A stretch of 64,000 nt of DNA from a halophilic archaeon SHRA6. GTDB lineage: Archaea; Halobacteriota; Halobacteria; Halobacteriales; Haloferacaceae. The stretch lies in NCBI GenBank assembly GCA_005239175.1, contig ML241294.1, positions 569,275 to 633,274 of the forward strand, read 5' to 3'. The notes beneath the pieces are model-generated. The model worked only from the letters and a program-made list of their open reading frames with translations, was not told the origin of the DNA and searched no databases. Every line of letters starts with the position of its first letter. The stretch's first letter is position 1. Below are positions 54,664-63,620 of this stretch, in pieces. The position numbers and the translations under genes are program-made.

Positions 54664-55533
54664 ATGTACGACGACATTCTGCTCCCGATCGACCGAACCG
54701 AGGAGACCGACGCCGTCGTCGATCACGCGATTTCGATCGCCGACCACATGGACGCGACCCTCCACGTCCTCTTTGTCGCTGATACGACCCGTGACAGCGT
54801 CACGACCGTCCGTGGGGAGTTCGTTGACGCGCTCGTCCAGGAGGGAAACTCGGTTGTCGAGACAGTTGGCGAGCGCGTCGATGCTGCGGATGTCTCACAC
54901 ACGAAGGTCGTCATTCAGGGCAATCCGGCCCAGACGATCGTCGAGTACGCAGATACCCACGACTGCGGCCTCATCGTCGTCCCGACACACGGCCGTGAGG
55001 GCGTCTCACGGTACGTTCTCGGGAGTGTCGCTGAGAAGATCGTTCGCCTCTCGTCGGTCCCAGTGATCACGACCAGACTGCGCGCCGACGAGCGGCTCAC
55101 CTTCCCATACGAGCGGATCCTCGTTGCGACCGACGGCAGCGCCGCGGCCGATCGGGCGGTAGAGCACGCGGTCGATCTCGCCGATGCGACGGATGCAGCA
55201 TTGTACGTTCTGTCGATCGTTGAGGACAGTTCGATTGGTGACGAAAGCGCATCGTCGGTCTCTGTCGCCGAAAGCGAGTCGAGAGCCCAGCAGGCCGTCG
55301 ACGAGGCGATCGAGGCCGCCGCAACTGCTGGCGTCGAAGCATTTGAACGGATCGAGCGCGGCAATCCGGTTGCAGAGATTCGACGCCACATCGACGAGGA
55401 CGCGATCGATGTAGTCGTCCTCGGAACCACGGGTCGTCACGGAATCGAACAGATCCTCCTCGGTAGTGTCGCCCAACGTACCGTCCGGACGGCTCCAGTT
55501 CCTGTTGTAACGGTTTCGGCGGACCGATCGTAA
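54664..55533 (+). CDS. Universal stress protein, two Usp domains
   Basis: A 289-residue tandem of two Usp domains (about 1-142 and 150-289). Both carry the ATP-loop G-2x-G-9x-G-S: VVPTHGREGVSRYVLGSVAE and VVLGTTGRHGIEQILLGSVA. ATP binding is likely. Stress role only. Confidence 0.95.
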   Translation: MYDDILLPIDRTEETDAVVDHAISIADHMDATLHVLFVADTTRDSVTTVRGEFVDALVQEGNSVVETVGERVDAADVSHTKVVIQGNPAQTIVEYADTHDCGLIVVPTHGREGVSRYVLGSVAEKIVRLSSVPVITTRLRADERLTFPYERILVATDGSAAADRAVEHAVDLADATDAALYVLSIVEDSSIGDESASSVSVAESESRAQQAVDEAIEAAATAGVEAFERIERGNPVAEIRRHIDEDAIDVVVLGTTGRHGIEQILLGSVAQRTVRTAPVPVVTVSADRS

Positions 55534-55588
55534 CCATCTCTCGAGCGTGACCGACATCCATTTCGGGCCTGCGAGCCACGAAACGGGT

Positions 55589-55882
55589 ATGCCGGACCGG
55601 CTCATCCGCGTGAACGCGTACACGACCTTTGATCTGCTCGACGGCGAAGCGATCGCCCACGATTTCGAGGAGGAGGCGCTGGCGGTGCTGAACGTCACCG
55701 CACCGCGAACAAATCCCGATCACGTGACACTCGAATTCGAACTGGATAACACCCAACTCGAGCACCTGCCGGCACACGCCGATCGGGTCCGGCTGTCGGC
55801 CGAGCAAGCCCGAACGCTCGCTTCGGAGCTGGAAAGATACGCCGATCGGGTCGACGCGGCAGCCGAGTCCGACAGCGACTAG
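55589..55882 (+). CDS. DUF6360-like haloarchaeal protein
   Basis: A 97-residue protein from ATG 55589, with YTTFDLLDGEAIAHDFEEEALAVLNV. The 24 codons or so before the stop are acidic. The 3' end of the gene is duplicated downstream (see the 55868 repeat). Function unknown; DUF number recalled from family likeness. Confidence 0.7.
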   Translation: MPDRLIRVNAYTTFDLLDGEAIAHDFEEEALAVLNVTAPRTNPDHVTLEFELDNTQLEHLPAHADRVRLSAEQARTLASELERYADRVDAAAESDSD

Positions 55883-55962
55883 TAAGGGCACGGGACTCGA
55901 GCAGCTCGTCGGTCTTGCGATCGCGGTGCTGGTCCGAGAGCGACTAGTAAGGGCGCGGGACT
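55868..55962. repeat. 30-base direct repeat straddling the end of the DUF6360-like gene
   Basis: Bases 55868-55897 and 55933-55962 match at 28 of 30 positions. The first copy covers the last codons and stop of the gene. The offset is 65 bases. A local duplication. Confidence 0.75.
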
Positions 55963-56006
55963 GTTCGGCAACGGGTTTATTCAACTGACACTCGTATCGT
56001 TAAGCG

Positions 56007-56477
56007 ATGATATCAACCGGAGATTCTGCACCCACGTTTACCGGAAAAGTCGGCACAAAAGACCACGAACCGTTCGACCTCGAGGAACACCTCGGCGAGG
56101 GCCCGATCGTGCTCGCGTTTTTCCCCGGCGCGTTTACCCCGCCGTGTACGAATGAGATGATCGCCTTCCAGGATTACCTCGACTCGTTCGACGAGGCGGG
56201 AGCGACATTGTTGGGAGTCAGTGCTGACTCGCCGTTCTCGCAGGGAGCGTTCCGTGAGGAACACGGCATTGAGTTTGACCTTGTCAGTGACATGGCCGGC
56301 GAGGCGATCGACGCCTACGACGTGGCGCTCGACATTCCCGAACTCGGGCTGCACGGCATCGCCAATCGTGCGGTGTTCGTCATCGACGAAGACGGGACCG
56401 TGACGTACACGTGGATCGCCGACGATCCGACCAACGAACCGGACTACGAGGAGGTTTTGGACGCGATCGGCGCCTGA
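56007..56477 (+). CDS. 1-Cys peroxiredoxin (AhpC/TSA family)
   Basis: A 156-residue peroxiredoxin. The peroxidatic Cys is C47 in FFPGAFTPPCTNEM. It is the only Cys, so a 1-Cys mechanism with an external reductant is implied. It reduces hydrogen peroxide or organic hydroperoxides. Promoter gtttattc near 55975 is a candidate. Confidence 0.93.
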   Translation: MISTGDSAPTFTGKVGTKDHEPFDLEEHLGEGPIVLAFFPGAFTPPCTNEMIAFQDYLDSFDEAGATLLGVSADSPFSQGAFREEHGIEFDLVSDMAGEAIDAYDVALDIPELGLHGIANRAVFVIDEDGTVTYTWIADDPTNEPDYEEVLDAIGA

Positions 56478-56614
56478 GTGCGTCCGTTTGCATCCGAACG
56501 GTTATACTGATAACCCGGAGTAAGGATCGCGATCGAGATCGACACCAGTAGACAGACACTTCGGATCGGCGATTGATTTCAACCGAGAATTCACAACACA
56601 AGCCGCATCTATTG

Positions 56615-57847
56615 TCACACGGTCATACGATCGCCGACGCTCGGCGCACTCGCGTCGTAACCGTCCGTCCGGAGCGTCTCCGCGAAGTGCTTGGTCGAAT
56701 CGCCGTGGTTGACGAGCACCGTCGCGTCCGCATAGTTCGCGAGGAACGATCGCAGGCCGTTTCGATCGGCGTGCGCAGAGAAATCGAACAGATCGACCTG
56801 CGCGGAGACCGGCTGTATTGTGCCATTCAGCTCACAGCGCCCAGTTTCCAGCAGCTCTCTGCCGGGCGTGCCCTCGACCTGGTAGCCGGTGAGCGCGATC
56901 CGGTGTTTCGGGTGCGTGCTGATCTCGGGGATATACGTCATCGCTGGCCCACCCGAGAGCATCCCCGCGGTGGTGACGATCACGTTGTTATCGTTGGCGA
57001 TCCGCTTTCGCTGTCCGTCCCGGCCCGTAACAATGCGAGCGTGGCGCTTTGCGCGGGCCAGCGCGTCTGTGTCCCGGAGGAATTCGGGATGATCGCGGAC
57101 GATCGACAGCACCTCCACGCCCATGCCGTCGACGTAGCAGTCGATGTCGTGGGCCGCACAGACCATGAGCACCTCCTGGGTCCGGCCGATCGCGAAGGCA
57201 GGAACGACGACGCTACCGCCCTCCCAGATCGTCGATTTGACCTGCTGGGCGAATCGCGACTCGACCGCTTCGCGGTCCTCGTGGGTCGTGTCGGCGTACG
57301 TTGACTCACAGAGGACCACGTCTGCGTCGGGGCGATCGGTCGTGCCGGACAGCAGCCGGGTGTCGTCGGTGTGAAAATCGCCGGTGTACAACAGCCGCGT
57401 CTCGCCGTCGTCGACGAGGACGTGTGCGCTGCCGGGGATGTGGCCCGCGTTGAAGAAGGTGACCTCGTGGCCGGCAGCCTCGAAGGACTCGCCGTAGCCG
57501 TGGCGGCGATCGACCTCAGACATCCGCATCACGTCGGTTTCAGTGAACGGACACGCGAGCGTCCCGCCGTGAAGATTGAGCGTGTCGCGGGCGAGCACGC
57601 CCGCCAGGCGAGCGGTCGGTGGTGTCCAGTGAATCTCTGGGCGGTTTGTGCCCGACAAGAGTGCGGGGATCGCGCCGACGTGATCGAGATGGCCGTGGGA
57701 GACGACCACCGCGTCGGGGGCGACGTCGCCGACAGGATACTGCGGCGGGTTGGCGGTGAGCGAGCCGTAGTCGAGTAGCAGGCGATCGTTAACGAGGATC
57801 GCGCTGCGGCCGACTTCGCCTGCGCCGCCGAGAAACTGGAGGTCCAT
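56615..57847 (-). CDS. MBL-fold beta-CASP nuclease (archaeal CPSF/RNase-like)
   Basis: A 410-residue metallo-beta-lactamase fold with a beta-CASP domain. Zinc site: H51, H53, D55 and H56 (SHGHLDHVG), AGHIPGSAH and YTGDFH. CASP motifs include VVPAFAIGRTQEVL and FSAHADRNGL. Such proteins are single-chain RNases (KH-less aCPSF2-type) acting in RNA processing or decay. It is on the minus strand, convergent with the peroxiredoxin gene. Confidence 0.92.
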   Translation of the reverse strand: MDLQFLGGAGEVGRSAILVNDRLLLDYGSLTANPPQYPVGDVAPDAVVVSHGHLDHVGAIPALLSGTNRPEIHWTPPTARLAGVLARDTLNLHGGTLACPFTETDVMRMSEVDRRHGYGESFEAAGHEVTFFNAGHIPGSAHVLVDDGETRLLYTGDFHTDDTRLLSGTTDRPDADVVLCESTYADTTHEDREAVESRFAQQVKSTIWEGGSVVVPAFAIGRTQEVLMVCAAHDIDCYVDGMGVEVLSIVRDHPEFLRDTDALARAKRHARIVTGRDGQRKRIANDNNVIVTTAGMLSGGPAMTYIPEISTHPKHRIALTGYQVEGTPGRELLETGRCELNGTIQPVSAQVDLFDFSAHADRNGLRSFLANYADATVLVNHGDSTKHFAETLRTDGYDASAPSVGDRMTV

Positions 57848-57904
57848 TACGAATCAGTATCGGTTCGGCGCGTTTCGTTCCGTCGGTTCCAAATGTCGGC
57901 TGTG

Positions 57905-58198
57905 TCACCGATAGACATCGTTTTCTTCAGAGACAAATCGGATCGTAAACCGCTCGTAGCCGCCGTAGGCGATGTCGAGTGCGCCCATCCACCAGTTCCA
58001 CTTCTCGACTAGGTCGGTGCCATCGGGCGCGTCTGCGAGGTGTGTGAGTATCTCGTCGACGGTCAACTCGTGGCCGCGATCGTCCGCAGCGATCCCTGAG
58101 TCAACAAGATCGCGGACTTCCCTGCACAGTACCTCTCGCTCCGGGGCCGTCCCGCCAAAGCGATCGTTCAACGCCCGATCGAGCCGTTCGTAGTCCAC
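57905..58198 (-). CDS. Haloarchaeal hypothetical protein
   Basis: A 97-residue acidic protein (MDYERLDRALNDRFGG...) with KWNWWMGALDIAYGGYERF toward the end. No domain recognised. It lies just before, and on the same strand as, the beta-CASP gene, 57 bases upstream of it. Confidence 0.65.
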   Translation of the reverse strand: MDYERLDRALNDRFGGTAPEREVLCREVRDLVDSGIAADDRGHELTVDEILTHLADAPDGTDLVEKWNWWMGALDIAYGGYERFTIRFVSEENDVYR

Positions 58199-58244
58199 AC
58201 GGCGGATACGGGCCCAAGACGGTTGAGTCGCACGCTCGTGGCAG

Positions 58245-59201
58245 TCAGTACACCGCGATCACCAGCCCAAAAAGCACGCCGAACGTGGCCAACACCCCCA
58301 GGATTGCCACCAGATCGCCGGACGCACCGAGGGCAAACGCAGCGACCGGCACCCCGATCGAGCCCACAATGAGCGCCACGCCCACGCCACGAAGCCACCG
58401 GCTGGTTGCGCTGTCGGCTTCCGCAGCCGCGATCGACTCCAGCGTCTCAACAATCTCCGCCCGCTTGTCTGCGGGGGCGATGAGCAGCCCCGGGCCGCTC
58501 AACCCAGCCTGTCCGCCCGAGAGCGAGATGAGCGCGACAGAGCCGATCGTCACCGTCCGCACCGTCCGCAGCCCTGACAGCGTGAACGATCGGACCGACT
58601 CGCCGAGGCGATCCGGTTCGTCGTACTCGCGGTAATACTCACGATCGCCCGGATCGATCCGCGCGGTTCCGCCACGCCCCGACGACAGCGACACGAATAC
58701 AAGAAAAATTCCGGCCATGACAAGTACCCACCCAACTGGATGCTGTGCCGCGGCGATCACCACTGCCCCCACACCGATCGCGCTCACAATTGCCACGGCT
58801 GCCTCTCTGGCTGAGCCGATCGGGAGTCCGGCCCGAAGGAGGTCTAAAAGCCCAATGTCGCGAAGCGATCGACCGCGCTTTGCGCCTGCGGCGACGGCGA
58901 TCGGAACACCGATCACCAACATCGCGAGCAATAGCCGATAGCCGACAACGAACGCGATCGCTGCGCCGTCACCGGAGATTCCGCCCCAGACCACGATCGC
59001 AGCCACCGTCAAAACGAATATGACTGCGAGCAGTTTGCTTCCGGCGTACAGCGCGTCGATCGTCCGCGCAAGCCGTGGAAACGTGGGAACCGCCCACGAG
59101 ACACTTGAAGCAGGCGGCGGATCCGACGCGGGTGTCGAGGCATCCACCGAAGATTCTGCTGCTGGTGTCGAAGCGTCTGCAGAGGGAGCGGGGACCATCA
59201 C
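58245..59201 (-). CDS. Integral membrane protein, unknown function
   Basis: A 318-residue protein with a Ser/Ala-rich acidic N-terminal 35 residues, then about seven hydrophobic segments (for example AGSKLLAVIFVLTVAAIVVW and ALIVGSIGVPVAAFALG). A soluble loop, DPGDREYYREYDEPDRLG, sits in the middle. No family recognised. The start at 59201 or the next Met one codon later is possible. Confidence 0.65.
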   Translation of the reverse strand: MMVPAPSADASTPAAESSVDASTPASDPPPASSVSWAVPTFPRLARTIDALYAGSKLLAVIFVLTVAAIVVWGGISGDGAAIAFVVGYRLLLAMLVIGVPIAVAAGAKRGRSLRDIGLLDLLRAGLPIGSAREAAVAIVSAIGVGAVVIAAAQHPVGWVLVMAGIFLVFVSLSSGRGGTARIDPGDREYYREYDEPDRLGESVRSFTLSGLRTVRTVTIGSVALISLSGGQAGLSGPGLLIAPADKRAEIVETLESIAAAEADSATSRWLRGVGVALIVGSIGVPVAAFALGASGDLVAILGVLATFGVLFGLVIAVY

Positions 59202-59317
59202 CGCCAGCTACGGCGCGTTTCAGTAAATAGCCGGCGGCGAACGATGGTTGCTACTTGGGCTGGATGGCGCCGATCGGAGACATCAGGCTTTATTCGGGTT
59301 GGCAGTCATCACCGTGT

Positions 59318-59890
59318 ATGAGCGGACGGAGCTCGGCGCTCACCATCTACCGGCAGGCGCTTCCGGTCATCCTCGTGAGTCTCGTCGCCGGGCTGTTTTC
59401 CGGGACGGTACTGGGCAGCGAGACGATGCGCAGCGGCATCGAGGAGGTGCCCGGCATCCTCGTGTTACTGCCCGCGTTCCTCGCGACTCGCGGCGGGGTG
59501 TACGGCTCGCTCGGTGCGCGGATCTCAAGCGGACTCCACCAGGGCGTGATCGAACCGCGGTTCGAACTCGACAAGCGGCTGTCGAACGCCGTCATTGCCT
59601 CGTTCATCAACGGCATGATCGTCTCGCTGTTCATTGCGATCGTCGCCTTCGTCGTCGTATCGCTGCTCGGCCGAAACGGGAGCCTCCTCGAACTGGCCGG
59701 AGTCATGCTCATCGCGGGGTTTCTGTCGGCGATCGTGATGCTCTCCGTGCTCGTGACGGTCGTGTTTTTGGGCTACCGTCGCGGGATCGACCCCGACAAC
59801 CTCGTCGGGCCGATCGTCACCACCCTCGGTGACGTGTTTGGTGTCGTCTTCCTGTTGATTGCGATCTACGCCGTGGGGCTCGTCGTATGA
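59318..59890 (+). CDS. MgtE-like divalent cation transporter, first half
   Basis: A 190-residue five-helix membrane domain of the MgtE/SLC41 type. LPAFLATRGGVYGSLGARIS is the conserved ion-path helix. The N-terminal regulatory and CBS domains of classic MgtE are absent. It overlaps the next gene by ATGA. The two halves likely form a heterodimer or pseudo-dimer that moves Mg2+ or another divalent cation. Confidence 0.88.
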   Translation: MSGRSSALTIYRQALPVILVSLVAGLFSGTVLGSETMRSGIEEVPGILVLLPAFLATRGGVYGSLGARISSGLHQGVIEPRFELDKRLSNAVIASFINGMIVSLFIAIVAFVVVSLLGRNGSLLELAGVMLIAGFLSAIVMLSVLVTVVFLGYRRGIDPDNLVGPIVTTLGDVFGVVFLLIAIYAVGLVV

Positions 59891-60555
59891 CCGACATTGA
59901 CGCTGGTGAAAATCTCGGAGGGATGAGCGATACGGTCCACGACTTCTACGACGAGCTGTTCGCCGATCCCGACGATGAGCCCGAGAGCCTGATGGACCAA
60001 CTTGAAGACGAGTGGAGTATCCGTCGGATGGTCGTGACGATGGTGCCGCTTTTGGCCGGACTGTCGATCCTGCAGATGCTCTCGGGATCGGTGCTCGAAT
60101 CATTCGAGGATATTCTGCTGGAGACGCCGTCGCTTTTGATCCTCGTTCCTGTCCAGATCGGCACCGCCGGAAACCTCGGCTCTATTATGTGTTCACGGCT
60201 GTCGACACAGTTGCACCTCGGGACGTTCGAGTTCTCTCCGCGAAACGATAACGTGCAATCGAACTCGCTGGCGATCTTCGGCCTCGGATTCACCGTGTTC
60301 ACGCTTGTTGGGGTCGCCGCGTGGGCGATCGGTGGGGTCCTCGGCGGGACACTCTCTTTGATCGAAGTGATGACGATCTCGCTTGTCAGCGGGATGTTGC
60401 TGTGTGCGTTCGTCGTCGTACTTAGCCTCGTGTCCGTGTACAGTTCGTACCGATTAGGGTACAACCCAGACGACACGACGATTCCGGTCGTGACCAATAT
60501 CGCGGATATTACCGGTGTATTGATTCTCTTTGGGGTTGTCTCGATCGTTCTGTAA
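59887..60555 (+). CDS. MgtE-like divalent cation transporter, second half
   Basis: A 222-residue partner of the gene before it. After an acidic N-terminus (about 1-40) there are about five helices. LILVPVQIGTAGNLGSIMCSRLS is the ion-path helix equivalent to the first half's LPAF...RIS. The paired small genes replace the dimer of single-chain MgtE. Confidence 0.88.
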   Translation: MTDIDAGENLGGMSDTVHDFYDELFADPDDEPESLMDQLEDEWSIRRMVVTMVPLLAGLSILQMLSGSVLESFEDILLETPSLLILVPVQIGTAGNLGSIMCSRLSTQLHLGTFEFSPRNDNVQSNSLAIFGLGFTVFTLVGVAAWAIGGVLGGTLSLIEVMTISLVSGMLLCAFVVVLSLVSVYSSYRLGYNPDDTTIPVVTNIADITGVLILFGVVSIVL

Positions 60556-60623
60556 TCCACTCAGGCGTCCTGGTCGTCCTGTGACTCCCTTCGTCTCGAT
60601 CGTCCTGTGATCTGCCGAGACGA

Positions 60624-63107
60624 CTACTCCTGTCTGGGTTCGCTCTCATCTGGTTCGATCCCGGCGAGCCGCATCGCGTTCGACGTGACCGCGAGACTCA
60701 TGCCCATGTCGCCGACGACGATCGCAACGATCACTGACACGTATCCCAACGGCGCACCGATCGCGAGCACGGCCTTTACCGCGAGGCTCGCACCGATATT
60801 CTGCTTGATCACGCCGTTGGCGGTCCGCGAGAGGTCGTACAGGTACGGCAGCCGCGAGAGGTTGTCGGCCATGAGCGCGATATCGGCGGTCTCGATCGCG
60901 GTGTCGGTTCCGGCCGCACCCATTGCGATCCCAACCGACGCGGTCGCAAGCGCCGGCGCGTCGTTGATCCCGTCGCCGACCATCGCGACCCCGCCGTCGG
61001 TCGTTCGATCCAACTCCCGGACCTGTTCGAGTTTCTCCTCGGGCAACAGGCCGGCGTGAACCTCCTCGATTCCGACCGTCTCGGCGATCGCCTGCGCCGT
61101 TCGCTCGTTGTCGCCGGTCAACATGACGATTCGCCCGACGCCGAGAGATTTGAGCCGCTCGATCGCCTCGCGTGCTTCCGGTCGAACCGTATCGGCGACC
61201 GCGATCACGCCTTCGATCTCTTCGTCAGTCCCCACGAGGATGACAGTCTTGCCCGCTCGCTGGAGCCGGGGGATCGTCTCGTTGTGGAGGTCGAGGTACG
61301 AGCCGTGCTCGCAGTCAGCCGCCTCAGCGGCGATCGGGGTGGCAGTTGCCATGCCACCGTCAGTGCGAAGGTGGGTGTGTTCGAGATCGAACCCGAGTTC
61401 GCTAAACAGCGCTGGCTTGCCGGCGTAGTGGCGAACCCCGTCGATCGTCGCGCTCACGCCCTCTCCGAGGAGCGCTTCGAAGTTGTCGACCGCTCGTGTG
61501 TCAACCGCGTCCTCGTCAGCATGGTCGACGATCGCCTGGGCGATTGGGTGTTCGCTGCGGCGCTCGATCGCGCCCGCACACGAGAGCACATCTGCCTCGT
61601 CGTTGCCGTTGAGCGCAATGACGTCAGTGACCGAGAGTTCGCCAGTCGTGAGCGTGCCCGTCTTGTCAACCGCGATCGCGCCGATCTCACCCATCGATTC
61701 GAGGTGGCTGCCGCCTTTGATCAACACACCGTTGCGCGCGGCGCTCGTCAGCCCCGAGACGACGCTGACAGGTGTCGAGATGACGAACGCACACGGACAG
61801 GCGATGACCAAGAGCGTGAGCCCGCGGACGAACCACTCTGTGAATGGCGCACCGAAGACGACTGGCGGGACGATGATCGTTACAAGCGCCCCGACAACGA
61901 TAATCGGCGTGTAGATCGCGGCAAAGCGGTCGACAAACCGCTCGCGTTCGGTCTTTTCGGCCTCGGCGTCGGCGACGAGATCGATCACCGTCGCAAGCGT
62001 CGACTCGCCGGCCAGCGCGGTCGTTTCGATCTCGATATACCCCGAGGTGTTCTGGCTCCCAGCGTACACCTCGTCGCCCGGCGTTTTATCGACGGGTACG
62101 CTCTCGCCGGTCACCGCTGACTCGTCGAGCGCACTGTGGCCCTCAATCACCTGGCCGTCGATCGGGACCGTCTCGCCGGGGCGGACGAGCACGGTCTCAC
62201 CGACTTCGATCTCTTCGACCGGGACGGTGACCTCCTCGCCGTCACGTTCGACGGTTGCGGTGTCCGGCGAGAGTTCGATCAGTTCCTCGAGTGAGTTTCG
62301 CGCACGGTCGATCGAGTACCGCTCTAACAGCTCCGCAACGCTGTACAGCGTCGCAAGCGTCGCGGCCTCAAACGGCAGCCCGACGGCAAACGCGCCGAGG
62401 ATACCCGCGCTCATCAACAGGTCGATGTCGAGTTGGCGGGTCCGCGCGGAGTAGTAGCCGTTCCGAAGGATTGCTGTCCCGGCGACGAGCGCGCCGAGGG
62501 TGTACGCGATCCAGTCGGGCGCGATCGTCCACAGCCACACCTCCGCGAAGACCACGTTGAGCGAAGGGACAATCCACTCGAAGAGTACCCCGGTTGCGAG
62601 CATGACCGCACCGATCGCCGTCGTGTACGCCCGTCGGGTTCGGAAGATCGACTCGCTGTCGTCGGCCTCACCTTGTTCGACCGTGTAGCCAGCGCCCTCG
62701 ATCGCTGCGATCAACCCACCAGTGGTCGTCTCGGTGCTGTCATACTCGACAACGACGACGCCGCTCGTGGGGCGGGTGTCGATCGACCGAACCCCCGATT
62801 TGGTAGAGAGCGCCGACTCGACCTTGCCGGCACAGGACGCACAGTCCATCTCCGGCACAGAGAACCGCTCAGTCTGAGTCGATTCGACGGCGTAGCCGGT
62901 GTCTTCGACCAGCGCCTCAATTGTGGATTCGTCAATCAACTCGGGATCGTACTCCACGACGAGCGTCCCTGCGGTGACCTGCGGTCGGATCGACAACACG
63001 CCCGGGGTCTCTGCGAGTCCACGCTCGATTTTCGCCGCACAGGAGCGACAGTCCATGTCGGGAACTGACAGCCGGAGGGTGTGCGAGCGATCGGCTGCGG
63101 TCGTCAT
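60624..63107 (-). CDS. zntA-like: P1B-type heavy-metal ATPase (zinc/cadmium type)
   Basis: An 827-residue ATPase. Two N-terminal HMA domains carry MDCRSCAAKIE and MDCASCAGKVE. The membrane ion site CPC is in VIACPCAFVIS. The phosphorylation site is DKTGTLTTGE, and SEHPIAQAI is the nucleotide-binding HP motif. The last helix pair has VVGDMGMSLA; an Asp here and the lack of MxxSS point to the Zn/Cd/Pb subgroup (P1B-2) rather than Cu. It exports metals. A TATA-like aattatattaatt lies 21-33 bases upstream. Confidence 0.93.
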   Translation of the reverse strand: MTTAADRSHTLRLSVPDMDCRSCAAKIERGLAETPGVLSIRPQVTAGTLVVEYDPELIDESTIEALVEDTGYAVESTQTERFSVPEMDCASCAGKVESALSTKSGVRSIDTRPTSGVVVVEYDSTETTTGGLIAAIEGAGYTVEQGEADDSESIFRTRRAYTTAIGAVMLATGVLFEWIVPSLNVVFAEVWLWTIAPDWIAYTLGALVAGTAILRNGYYSARTRQLDIDLLMSAGILGAFAVGLPFEAATLATLYSVAELLERYSIDRARNSLEELIELSPDTATVERDGEEVTVPVEEIEVGETVLVRPGETVPIDGQVIEGHSALDESAVTGESVPVDKTPGDEVYAGSQNTSGYIEIETTALAGESTLATVIDLVADAEAEKTERERFVDRFAAIYTPIIVVGALVTIIVPPVVFGAPFTEWFVRGLTLLVIACPCAFVISTPVSVVSGLTSAARNGVLIKGGSHLESMGEIGAIAVDKTGTLTTGELSVTDVIALNGNDEADVLSCAGAIERRSEHPIAQAIVDHADEDAVDTRAVDNFEALLGEGVSATIDGVRHYAGKPALFSELGFDLEHTHLRTDGGMATATPIAAEAADCEHGSYLDLHNETIPRLQRAGKTVILVGTDEEIEGVIAVADTVRPEAREAIERLKSLGVGRIVMLTGDNERTAQAIAETVGIEEVHAGLLPEEKLEQVRELDRTTDGGVAMVGDGINDAPALATASVGIAMGAAGTDTAIETADIALMADNLSRLPYLYDLSRTANGVIKQNIGASLAVKAVLAIGAPLGYVSVIVAIVVGDMGMSLAVTSNAMRLAGIEPDESEPRQE

Positions 63108-63127
63108 TGTGTCGAGATACGTGCCGC

Positions 63128-63140
63128 AATTATATTAATT
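63128..63140 (-). promoter_or_regulatory. TATA-like element of the metal ATPase gene
   Basis: The AT-rich aattatattaatt at 63128-63140 lies 21-33 bases upstream of the ATPase ATG at 63107 on the minus strand. A metal-dependent operator was looked for but none was identified. Confidence 0.45.
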
Positions 63141-63229
63141 CGGCTACGAAAATACGCCCAATTTTAATAATAATTCATAATCTGTTCGGGTCGACAGGCC
63201 TTATCACCGTTGGGCACGATCGGTTCGAT

Positions 63230-63589
63230 ATGACGGACTGGTATGCGGTCGGCGTCGGCTTTCTCGTGACGCTCATCGCTGGCGTGTTGGCGACGGGTGC
63301 ACCGATCGTCGGGCACATCGGCGCGGGGATCGTCGGTGGGCTTGCGGCGGGCTACGTTGCCGGCGGCGGGCTCGCAAGCGGAGCCTGGCACGGCCTCTTG
63401 GCCGGCTCGATCGCTGGCATCGCGCTGACGGTGCTGTTTGCGATCTTCGCGGGCGTGCTGGGACTTGTCGGCGGGCCACTTGGGAGCGTCCTCGGCTTTG
63501 GCGGTGTGCTCGTTGCCGGCGTGCTCGTCACGTTCATTTTCGCACTCGACAGCGCGCTAGCGGGGGCGATCGGCGGCGTCTTCGGGTGA
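63230..63589 (+). CDS. DUF5518-like small membrane protein
   Basis: A 119-residue glycine-rich membrane protein with about four hydrophobic segments (for example VGVGFLVTLIAGVLATGAPI and GIALTVLFAIFAGVLGLVGG). DUF5518 is a haloarchaeal/archaeal family of unknown function. The ATG at 63230 is chosen because the upstream frame is basic and non-membrane. It is divergent from the metal ATPase gene. Confidence 0.8.
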   Translation: MTDWYAVGVGFLVTLIAGVLATGAPIVGHIGAGIVGGLAAGYVAGGGLASGAWHGLLAGSIAGIALTVLFAIFAGVLGLVGGPLGSVLGFGGVLVAGVLVTFIFALDSALAGAIGGVFG

Positions 63590-63620
63590 GCAGATATTCT
63601 CGATCGTCGATTCGGGTTCT

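Noticed and set aside
60624-63107. Copper-exporting CopA
   Set aside because: CPC fits both types, but the last helices have D-M-G and lack the copper-type M-x-x-S-S signature.
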